From contig DIDN01000080.1 of the NCBI GenBank assembly GCA_002418185.1, positions 1 to 7,456 of the forward strand: a stretch of DNA of 7,456 bases, in the 5' to 3' direction. This stretch comes from Deltaproteobacteria bacterium UBA5799 (GTDB lineage Bacteria > Desulfobacterota > GWC2-55-46). Both the position numbers and the translations under genes were made by a program. Below, piece after piece: positions 1-5,333 of this stretch. The notes under the pieces were generated by a model. The model worked only from the letters and a program-made list of their open reading frames with translations, did not search any database and was not told where the DNA came from. Positions within the stretch are counted from its first letter, which is position 1. Every line of letters starts with the position of its first letter.

Positions 1-372
1 CCTGATATCGTCGGTTTCATGGACAGGGTGCGCCAGCCGTTCAACGTGAACACGCCGGCCCAGGCCGCGGCGATGGCCGCGCTCGACGACCGGGAGCATG
101 TCGAGAGGACGCGGGAGAACAACGCCCGGGGGCTCCAGTACCTCATGGGCGAGCTCCGCGGCATGGGCTGCGAGTGCGTGGACACCGAGGCCAACTTCTT
201 CCTCGTAAGGGTCGGCGACGGGAAGGGCGTCTACGAGTCGCTCCTCAAAAGAGGCGTAATCGTGCGTCCCATGGCAAGCTACGGCATGCCTGAATACATC
301 CGAATAACCGTGGGCCTTCCCGAGGAGAACAGGAGATTAATGAACGCCTTCAGGGAAACGGTCCGCCGTTAG
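1..372 (+). CDS. hisC: Histidinol-phosphate/aromatic aminotransferase, C-terminal part (5' truncated)
   Basis: The reading frame is open from base 1, so the gene begins upstream; the ATG at base 19 is an internal methionine. The visible 123 residues match the C-terminal small domain of fold-type I, PLP-dependent HisC enzymes. They include the family signature VRQPFNVN followed by a run of alanines, and near the end YIRITVG plus PEEN. The Arg in YIRITVG (codon at 301) corresponds to the conserved arginine that binds the substrate carboxylate in this fold. The PLP lysine would lie upstream of the window. HisC transaminates imidazole-acetol phosphate to histidinol phosphate. Paralogues beside aro/tyr genes often also, or only, use phenylpyruvate and 4-hydroxyphenylpyruvate. 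Its place just ahead of aroF and tyrA suggests that aromatic role, but this is inference. A 27-base gap separates it from aroF, so co-transcription is likely. Confidence 0.9.
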   Translation, partial: PDIVGFMDRVRQPFNVNTPAQAAAMAALDDREHVERTRENNARGLQYLMGELRGMGCECVDTEANFFLVRVGDGKGVYESLLKRGVIVRPMASYGMPEYIRITVGLPEENRRLMNAFRETVRR

Positions 373-386
373 GCGCATAAATGCAT

Positions 387-393
387 GGGGGAG
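387..393 (+). promoter_or_regulatory. Ribosome binding site of aroF (decides the start)
   Basis: A GGGGGAG stretch lies six bases before the ATG at 400. The alternative in-frame ATG at 385 has no Shine-Dalgarno sequence in front and would overlap this site. The site therefore favours 400 as the start, which also matches where homologous proteins begin (MIIVLKK). Confidence 0.7.
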
Positions 394-399
394 TTCTCT

Positions 400-1413
400 A
401 TGATAATTGTTCTTAAAAAGGACGCAACGGAAGACATTGTCGAGCACGTGGTCGAGAAGATAAAGGGCGCCGGCCTCTCGGTGCACATATCAAAGGGCAA
501 GGAGAGGACCATAATCGGCGCCATAGGCGACGAGACGCTCCTTTCCGGCATCTCCCTCGAGGCCCTGCCGGGGGTCGAGAGCGTGATGCCCATACTTAAG
601 CCCTACAAGCTCGTAAGCCGCGAGTTCAGCAAGGAAGGGACCGTCATAGACGTAGGCGGCGTAAGGATAGGAGATACCGAGCTCCAGGTCATAGCCGGTC
701 CGTGCAGCGTCGAGAGCATCGATTCCATAGTGAACTGCGCGACAGCCGTCAAGGCCGCGGGCGCAAGGATACTCCGGGGCGGCGCTTTCAAGCCCAGGAC
801 CTCTCCTTACGATTTCCAGGGCCTCGGCGCGGACGGGTTGAAGCTCCTGGCCGAGGCCAAGAAAAAGACGGGACTCCCCATAATAAGCGAGCTCATGGAC
901 CCGAGGGACACCGAGCTCATCTGCGAATACGTGGACATAGTGCAGATAGGCGCCAGGAACATGCAGAACTTCCGCCTCCTTACCGAGGCGGGAAGGGCGA
1001 GGAAACCCGTGCTCCTTAAAAGGGGCCTTTCCGCGACCATCAAGGAGTTCCTCATGTCAGCCGAGTACATCGCCTCGCAGGGCAACTCCCAGATAATACT
1101 CTGCGAGCGCGGCATAAGGACATTCGAGACATCGACCAGGAACACCCTCGACCTGAGCGCCGTGCCGGTACTCAAGGAGGAGACCCACCTCCCGGTCTTC
1201 ATCGACCCGAGCCACGGCGCGGGCAGGTGGGGCCTGGTGGCCCCGCTCGCAAAGGCGGCCGTTGCGGTCGGCGCGGACGGGCTCATGATAGAGGTGCACA
1301 CCGACCCCGAGAACGCGCTCTGTGACGGCGCCCAGTCGCTTAAGCCCAACAAGTTCGCCATGCTCATGGACGACCTGAGGAAAGTAGCGGTCGCCGTGGG
1401 AAGGACTCTCTAA
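400..1413 (+). CDS. aroF: 3-deoxy-D-arabino-heptulosonate 7-phosphate (DAHP) synthase, type I-beta with ferredoxin-like regulatory domain
   Basis: This enzyme condenses phosphoenolpyruvate and erythrose 4-phosphate, the first step of the shikimate pathway, in the cytoplasm. With the start at 400 the protein is 337 residues. Residues 1 to about 70 form the small ferredoxin-like domain that in the Thermotoga-type enzyme mediates inhibition by Tyr and Phe. The (beta/alpha)8 barrel follows, with AGPCSVES at 99-106, the KPRTSPY motif and DPSHGAGRW. The metal ligands fall at Cys102, His272, Glu298 and Asp309. As I recall, these are the same numbers as in the T. maritima enzyme, which supports both the family call and the chosen start. 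It is the first gene of the aromatic block after hisC. Feedback control by aromatic amino acids is expected from the domain architecture, not shown here. The family is also called AroG or AroA(G) in some annotations. Confidence 0.96.
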   Translation: MIIVLKKDATEDIVEHVVEKIKGAGLSVHISKGKERTIIGAIGDETLLSGISLEALPGVESVMPILKPYKLVSREFSKEGTVIDVGGVRIGDTELQVIAGPCSVESIDSIVNCATAVKAAGARILRGGAFKPRTSPYDFQGLGADGLKLLAEAKKKTGLPIISELMDPRDTELICEYVDIVQIGARNMQNFRLLTEAGRARKPVLLKRGLSATIKEFLMSAEYIASQGNSQIILCERGIRTFETSTRNTLDLSAVPVLKEETHLPVFIDPSHGAGRWGLVAPLAKAAVAVGADGLMIEVHTDPENALCDGAQSLKPNKFAMLMDDLRKVAVAVGRTL

Positions 1414-1423
1414 GACAAGCGGC

Positions 1424-1443
1424 CGGGGGCCTGGCGGCCCCTG
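1424..1443 (+). terminator. GC-rich hairpin just after aroF; possible weak terminator or processing site
   Basis: Eleven bases after the aroF stop, 1424-1431 pairs with 1436-1443 (eight pairs, one of them G-U) around a UGGC loop. A pyrimidine-rich tract (CTCCTTCCTT, 1444-1453) follows instead of a clean U-run. It could be an imperfect intrinsic terminator, a 3'-end stabilising stem or part of a larger leader structure for tyrA. The stem is read directly from the sequence; the function is inferred. Confidence 0.4.
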
Positions 1444-1473
1444 CTCCTTCCTTATCGAAAACCTATTTAAAGA

Positions 1474-1523
1474 CAAAGAGCGCCCCAGGGGGCCTGAAGC
1501 CTGTTTCTGCCCGGCGCTCTTTG
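1474..1523 (+). promoter_or_regulatory. 11-bp perfect inverted repeat in the tyrA leader; candidate cis-regulatory RNA hairpin
   Basis: Bases 1474-1484 are perfectly complementary to 1513-1523 (11 pairs; arm CAAAGAGCGCC), enclosing a 28-base loop. The stem ends 23 bases before the tyrA ATG. No U-tract follows on the + strand, so it is not a standard intrinsic terminator. On the - strand it is followed by a mildly T-rich stretch, but there is no - strand gene to terminate. Loop bases 1500-1505 (CCTGTT) are complementary to 1532-1537 (AACAGG), which contains the likely tyrA ribosome binding site, so a pseudoknot or alternative fold that hides the site is possible. The role is inference. Confidence 0.45.
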
Positions 1524-1546
1524 GACTCAAGAACAGGTATGGTTTT

Positions 1547-2440
1547 ATGGGTTTGCATTTCAAAAGGGCGGCTATCATCGGAGTAGGGCTGATAGGAGGC
1601 TCTCTTGCCCTGGTCCTGCGGCAAAAGGGCATGGCTTCCGAGATAGTCGGCATAGGCAGGGGCCTTAAGAACCTCGAAACGGCCAAGAGGCTCGGGGTCA
1701 TCGACTCGTTCACCACCGATCCGGCAGAGGGCGTGAAGGGGGCGGACCTCGTCGTCGCGGCGGTCCCGGTCCTAAAGATCGCCGAGGCCATCGGGAACGC
1801 CGCGAAGGGGCTTGAGCCCGGGTGCATAGTGACTGACGCCGGGAGCGTAAAGGGGGCCGTTATCGAGGGGGTCGCGCCCCTTGTACCCGAAGGCGTGCAT
1901 TTCGTGCCGGGCCATCCCATAGCCGGGACCGAGCACTCCGGGGTCGAGGCCGCCTTCCCCGGGCTCTTCCTCGACCGGAAGTGCATACTCACCCCGACGC
2001 CCCGGACCGACATGGCCGCACTCGAAAAGGTAAGGGGCATGTGGGAGGAGGCAGGCTCCACGGTCGTCGTCATGGACGCAACGGTGCATGACATGATATT
2101 CGCCGCGGTGAGCCACCTGCCGCACATGATAGCCTACACGCTCGTGAACGCGGTCGCGGACATGGACGGCACAGGCGCAGACGTCATACGCTACTCGGCG
2201 GGCGGCTTCAAGGACTTTACGAGGATAGCTTCGAGTTCACCGGAGATGTGGAGCGACATCTGCGCCATGAACCGGGAGGAGATACTCAAGGCCATTGACG
2301 GCTTTGCCGGCAGGCTCTCCAGGCTCAGGACCCTCATCGAGAAAGGCGACCAGCGGGGGCTCCGGGCCGAGTTCGAGCGCGCCAAGGGCATAAGGGACTC
2401 CCTTGTAAAAGTCCCCGGTGCAGGAGAAGAGGGCCGATGA
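1547..2440 (+). CDS. tyrA: Prephenate (or arogenate) dehydrogenase
   Basis: TyrA oxidatively decarboxylates prephenate to 4-hydroxyphenylpyruvate, or arogenate to tyrosine, with NAD(P)+. The 297-residue protein is the monofunctional form: no chorismate mutase domain in front and no ACT domain behind. An N-terminal Rossmann fold carries GVGLIGGS (residues 12-19). DAGSVKG contains Ser100, and GHPIAGTEHSG contains the probable catalytic His123. SHLPH (189-193) and FTRIASSSPEMW, with Arg226, are signatures of the C-terminal helical domain; that arginine position is known to bind the substrate carboxylate. ATG 1547 is the first usable start in this frame after aroF and has a modest AGG-type site at 1535-1537. 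Its stop overlaps the aroA start as ATGA, which indicates translational coupling. The 133-base gap upstream carries two hairpins, so tyrA-aroA expression may be set separately from aroF. Substrate choice between prephenate and arogenate cannot be read from sequence. Confidence 0.95.
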   Translation: MGLHFKRAAIIGVGLIGGSLALVLRQKGMASEIVGIGRGLKNLETAKRLGVIDSFTTDPAEGVKGADLVVAAVPVLKIAEAIGNAAKGLEPGCIVTDAGSVKGAVIEGVAPLVPEGVHFVPGHPIAGTEHSGVEAAFPGLFLDRKCILTPTPRTDMAALEKVRGMWEEAGSTVVVMDATVHDMIFAAVSHLPHMIAYTLVNAVADMDGTGADVIRYSAGGFKDFTRIASSSPEMWSDICAMNREEILKAIDGFAGRLSRLRTLIEKGDQRGLRAEFERAKGIRDSLVKVPGAGEEGR

Positions 2441-3753
2441 AGGCGAAGGACATATTCACCGGGACCGAACGCGCGCTCCCCGGGAAGGGCTTGAGGGGCG
2501 AGATAACCGTGCCGGGCGACAAGTCAATATCCCACCGGGCGGTCATACTCGGGTCAATAGCCGAGGGCCCGACCGAAATATACGGCTTCCTCGAAGGCGA
2601 GGACAACCTCTCGACCATCGAGGCGTTCAGGCTCATGGGCGTCCGGATAGAGCGGGACGGCGGAAGGGTGAGCGTCGAAGGCAGGGGGCTTGAGGGACTC
2701 TCGGAGCCGGAGGACGTCATTAACGCAGGGAACTCCGGCACGACCACGAGGCTTCTGCTGGGCCTCCTTGCCGGAAGGCCTTTCTTCTCGGCCATTACCG
2801 GGGACGCATCGTTACGCAAGCGCCCCATGAAAAGGGTAGTCGACCCGCTCAGGAAGATGGGCGCGTCGATTTCAGGCAGGAAGGACGGGAGCCTTCTCCC
2901 GCTGGCCGTCTCGGGCGGCAGGCTGAACGGGATAGAATACAGGACGCCGGTTGCGAGCGCGCAGCTCAAGTCCGCGCTCCTCCTTGCGGGACTTTCAGCC
3001 GGAGGCGAGACCGTTATCGAGGAGCCGGAAAAGAGCCGCGACCATACCGAGAGGATGCTCGGGCTCTTCGGCGCGGCTATAAGGGCATCGGGGAATTCGG
3101 TCTCCATCAAGTCGACAAACCGCTTGAGGGGGTGTAAAATAATTGTACCCGGGGACATCTCGTCAGCCGCTTTCTTCCTTGCAGGAGCAGCTCTCGCGCC
3201 CGAGTCGGAACTCCTTATCCGTCAGGTAGGCATAAACCCCACCAGGGTCGGAATAATAGACATACTCCGGAAGATGGGCGGCTCGATAGAAGTCCACGGC
3301 GGGAGCGAGGCCTCCGGCGAGCCGGTAGGGGACATCCTCGTCAGGGGCACGCGACTCCGCGGAGCCGACATCGCGGGCACAGAGCTCCTCCCGGCAATCG
3401 ACGAGTTCCCCATACTGTGCGTTGCCGCGGCATTCGCCGAGGGCACCACAACGATAAGCGGAGCGGCAGAGCTCAGGGTCAAGGAGAGCGACAGGATAGC
3501 CGCCATGTCCGAGTGCCTCTCGGCCATAGGTGTCCGGAACACCGAGACCGAAGACGGCATGGTCATCGAGGGCACCGGCGGCAAAAGGGCCGCGGGAGGC
3601 TCGGTAAAAAGCAGGGGAGACCACAGGATAGCGATGGCAATGGCGATAGCGGCCCTCATGACAGAGGGGGGCGTGAGCATGGAAGGCGCCGGGTGCGTTG
3701 ACGTATCATTCCCAGGCTTTTTCGAGCTGCTCGAAAGGACGAGGGTGGAATGA
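2437..3753 (+). CDS. aroA: 3-phosphoshikimate 1-carboxyvinyltransferase (EPSP synthase)
   Basis: AroA transfers the enolpyruvyl group of PEP to shikimate 3-phosphate, the sixth shikimate-pathway step. At 438 residues it is near full family length (about 430). The two-domain inside-out barrel motifs occur in order: PGDKSISHRA (26-35), NAGNSGTTTR (96-105), RKRPMKRVVDPL, SAQLKSALLLAG, PGDISSAAFFLAGAAL, IDEFP with catalytic Asp322, KESDR (349-353) and GDHRIAMAMA with His396 and Arg397. The NSGTT, RPM and SAQxK wording resembles Bacillus/Staphylococcus-like (class II) enzymes more than the enterobacterial class I form. Some of that class tolerate glyphosate, but tolerance is not demonstrable here. 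The ATG lies four bases inside the tyrA end, with AGGAG at 2422-2426 (10-base spacing). The TGA overlaps the cmk start by ATGA. All residues expected for activity appear to be present. Confidence 0.97.
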   Translation: MKAKDIFTGTERALPGKGLRGEITVPGDKSISHRAVILGSIAEGPTEIYGFLEGEDNLSTIEAFRLMGVRIERDGGRVSVEGRGLEGLSEPEDVINAGNSGTTTRLLLGLLAGRPFFSAITGDASLRKRPMKRVVDPLRKMGASISGRKDGSLLPLAVSGGRLNGIEYRTPVASAQLKSALLLAGLSAGGETVIEEPEKSRDHTERMLGLFGAAIRASGNSVSIKSTNRLRGCKIIVPGDISSAAFFLAGAALAPESELLIRQVGINPTRVGIIDILRKMGGSIEVHGGSEASGEPVGDILVRGTRLRGADIAGTELLPAIDEFPILCVAAAFAEGTTTISGAAELRVKESDRIAAMSECLSAIGVRNTETEDGMVIEGTGGKRAAGGSVKSRGDHRIAMAMAIAALMTEGGVSMEGAGCVDVSFPGFFELLERTRVE

Positions 3754-4433
3754 AAAGGGGGCCGGTCATCGCGATAGACGGCCCGAGCGGGGTCGGGAAG
3801 ACCACGGTCTCGAAAAAGGTCGCCGAAAAGCTCGGCTTTACTTACGTTAACACCGGCGCCATGTACAGGGCCCTCGCGCTTGCGGCCAGGGAGTCGTGGG
3901 TCGACCTCTCCAGCGACGACTTCCTGAAGGAGTTCTGCACGGGCATCGACTTCAGGTACGAGGTCGGGAGCGGGAGGGTAGTGGTCGACGGAGTCGATTA
4001 TACGGAGAGGCTCTGGACCCAGGAGGCCGGTGAACTGGCATCCTGGGCCTCTGCAAGGAAGTCGGTCCGGGAGTTCCTCGCGGCCTACCAGAGAAGCATT
4101 GGCGAGGCCGGACGCATCGTCATGGAAGGGCGGGACATCGGCACCGCCGTATTCCCGGACGCGGACGTAAAGATATTCCTCGACGCCTCGCCCGAGATAC
4201 GGGCAGAGAGGCGCCGGCTCGAGCTCGTCGAGAAGGGCGCGGAGGGGACGGCTGAAGTCGGAAGGGAACTGGAGGAGCGCGACAGGCGCGATGCCGGCCG
4301 GGCCGTATCTCCGCTCAAGGCGGCGGATGACGCGGTTATTGTGGATACCGGCTCCATGGGCATTGAAGAGGTGGTGAAGCAGGTCCTGGACACGGTAAAT
4401 GAAAGGTTAAGGGTTGGAGATACTCGTAGCTAA
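3750..4433 (+). CDS. cmk: Cytidylate kinase
   Basis: Cmk phosphorylates CMP and dCMP to the diphosphates using ATP. The 227-residue length equals, as I recall, that of the E. coli enzyme. Visible motifs are the P-loop GPSGVGKTT (residues 11-19), NTGAMYRA (34-41, nucleotide binding), the bacterial Cmk-type NMP-binding insert (roughly 50-115), EGRDIGT (126-132) and the lid arginines in ERDRRDAGR (176-184). The C-terminal DDAVIVDTG is also typical. The start overlaps aroA by four bases (ATGA) with a GAGGGTGG stretch just before it. The end overlaps ispH by 20 bases. Placement between aroA and ispH-rpsA matches the conserved cmk-rpsA pairing of many Gram-negative bacteria. Confidence 0.97.
   Translation: MKRGPVIAIDGPSGVGKTTVSKKVAEKLGFTYVNTGAMYRALALAARESWVDLSSDDFLKEFCTGIDFRYEVGSGRVVVDGVDYTERLWTQEAGELASWASARKSVREFLAAYQRSIGEAGRIVMEGRDIGTAVFPDADVKIFLDASPEIRAERRRLELVEKGAEGTAEVGRELEERDRRDAGRAVSPLKAADDAVIVDTGSMGIEEVVKQVLDTVNERLRVGDTRS
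4402..4413 (+). promoter_or_regulatory. Ribosome binding site and start context of ispH (TTG start)
   Basis: AAAGG (4402-4406) sits seven bases before the TTG at 4414. An in-frame TAA at 4408-4410 excludes any earlier start, and the first iron-sulfur cysteine lies only 12 codons in. TTG 4414 is therefore nearly forced as the initiation codon. Confidence 0.65.
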
Positions 4434-5265
4434 ATCGTCTGGCTTCTGCTTCGGCGTAAAAAGGGCCATAAACATGGCCGGCAAATGCGCCTCCGGTGAG
4501 GACAAGGAGGGCGGCGCCATTCACACGCTCGGCCCGATAATCCACAACCCCCAGGTCGTAAAGATGCTCGAGGAGTCCAATGTCTATGCCAGGAAAGACC
4601 TTTCGGAGATAGACTCCGGGACCGTTATCATAAGGTCTCACGGTGTTACCTTCGAGGAATACAAGGAGGCAAGGGATAAGGGCCTGAGCATCGTTGACGC
4701 CACCTGCCCGTTCGTCAAAACCGCGCAGGACCTCGTCTCGCGGCTTGCCGAGGAGGGCTACCAGGTCATCGTGGCCGGGGAAAAGGACCACCCCGAGGTC
4801 AAGGGGCTCATGAGCTACGGCGGCAGCCGGGTGAGGGTCGTAAGCGGGATAGCAGAGCTGCTTGATATGCCGAGGGTCGCAAAGCTCGGCATAGTGGCGC
4901 AGACCACGCTCCGCATGGAGAAGTTCGAGGATATTGTCAGTTTTTGTTTACATAAGGCTTCAGAGTTAAAAGTATTCAACACCATATGTAACGCAACGTC
5001 CACCAGGCAGACCGAGAGCGCCGCGCTCGCCAAAGAGGTCGACGTGATGGTGGTCGTCGGCGGGAAGAACAGCGCCAACACCAGGAGGCTCGCGGAGGTC
5101 TGCCGGGCCGTTCAGCCCGAGACCTATCATATCGAGATAGCGTCCGAATTGCGCCCCGAATGGTTTGAAGGGAAGGGGCGAGCCGGGGTAACGTCCGGGG
5201 CCTCCACGCCGGAGTGGCTGATAGGGGCGGTGGTTCAGCGCTTGAGAGAGATTTCGCCGAAATGA
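4414..5265 (+). CDS. ispH: 4-hydroxy-3-methylbut-2-enyl diphosphate reductase (IspH/LytB)
   Basis: IspH is the last enzyme of the MEP isoprenoid pathway. It reduces HMBPP to IPP and DMAPP with a [4Fe-4S] cluster. The 283-residue protein has the three cluster cysteines at Cys12 (SGFCFGV), Cys98 (DATCPFV) and Cys192 (TICNATSTRQ). It also has His44 (IIHNPQVV), the IRSHGV motif, and the catalytic pair His126/Glu128 (DHPEVKG). The diphosphate-binding set includes Ser220 and Asn222 (KNSANT) and Ser264 (SGAST). All are consistent with an active enzyme. Translation starts at TTG inside the end of cmk (20-base overlap), so coupling to cmk is likely. An unusually AT-rich, rare-codon patch lies at 4930-4989. 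No RNA-binding S1 extension is fused to it; rpsA is a separate gene just downstream, a common IspH-S1 pairing. Confidence 0.97.
   Translation: MEILVAKSSGFCFGVKRAINMAGKCASGEDKEGGAIHTLGPIIHNPQVVKMLEESNVYARKDLSEIDSGTVIIRSHGVTFEEYKEARDKGLSIVDATCPFVKTAQDLVSRLAEEGYQVIVAGEKDHPEVKGLMSYGGSRVRVVSGIAELLDMPRVAKLGIVAQTTLRMEKFEDIVSFCLHKASELKVFNTICNATSTRQTESAALAKEVDVMVVVGGKNSANTRRLAEVCRAVQPETYHIEIASELRPEWFEGKGRAGVTSGASTPEWLIGAVVQRLREISPK
4930..4989 (+). other. AT-rich, rare-codon patch inside ispH
   Basis: By hand count about 18 of 60 bases are G or C (about 30%), against roughly 60% around it. It encodes residues 173-192 in frame, ending at the third cluster cysteine. It packs codons that are scarce elsewhere in the window (AGT, TTT, TGT twice, TTA twice, CAT, TCA). 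TTGTTT (4944-4949) and TAAAAG (4967-4972), 17 bases apart, give a weak promoter-like pair. Whether it is an internal promoter, a pause site or chance is unknown. Confidence 0.45.
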
Positions 5266-5271
5266 TTTGCA

Positions 5272-5307
5272 CTTTGAAACGCTCTATGATATGGTTTTTA
5301 TTCAAAG
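5272..5307 (+). repeat. 7-bp inverted repeat in the ispH-rpsA gap
   Basis: CTTTGAA (5272-5278) and TTCAAAG (5301-5307) are exact reverse complements around a 22-base centre. The arms overlap the -35-like element and the end of the -10-like element of the candidate rpsA promoter, so an operator or a leader hairpin is possible. A 7-bp match may also be chance. Confidence 0.4.
5274..5302 (+). promoter_or_regulatory. Candidate sigma-70-type promoter for rpsA
   Basis: TTGAAA (5274-5279, five of six matches to TTGACA) is followed after 17 bases by TTTATT (5297-5302, four of six to TATAAT), in a locally AT-rich gap of 68 bases. A second -10-like hexamer, TATGAT, occurs at 5285-5290 without a good -35. 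A dedicated promoter would suit the high demand for S1, but this is a pattern match only. Confidence 0.35.
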
Positions 5308-5316
5308 AATATGAAC

Positions 5317-5321
5317 GGAGG
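5317..5321 (+). promoter_or_regulatory. Shine-Dalgarno sequence of rpsA, unusually far from the start
   Basis: GGAGG lies 12 bases before ATG 5334, longer than the usual 5-9. An in-frame TAA at 5331-5333 rules out an earlier start, and no later in-frame ATG or GTG is near, so 5334 stands despite the spacing. Confidence 0.6.
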
Positions 5322-5333
5322 ATCGGCATCTAA

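Noticed and set aside
19..372. ATG 19 as a true start of a short aminotransferase
   Set aside because: The frame is open to base 1 and the residues before ATG 19 continue the HisC homology; the start lies outside the window.
385..399. Upstream ATG start for aroF, adding five residues
   Set aside because: No ribosome binding site ahead of it, while ATG 400 has GGGGGAG at good spacing and gives the family-typical N-terminus and residue numbering.
1474..1523. Standard rho-independent terminator between aroF and tyrA
   Set aside because: The 11-bp stem is strong, but no U-run follows on the + strand (GACTCAAGAACAGG), so it is listed as a regulatory hairpin instead.
1539..1586. Short frame from ATG 1539 as a possible tyrA leader peptide
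   Set aside because: It runs into tyrA out of frame, has no run of Tyr or Phe codons and reads like chance.
1057..2127. Long open frame on the - strand (356 codons) across the end of aroF, the spacer and tyrA
   Set aside because: It is antisense to two clearly recognised genes, its translation is low-complexity and resembles no family, and GC-rich DNA commonly gives such shadow frames.
2334..3158. 274-codon - strand frame opposite tyrA/aroA
   Set aside because: Ser/Pro/Leu-rich translation antisense to the conserved aroA coding sequence; no recognisable domain.
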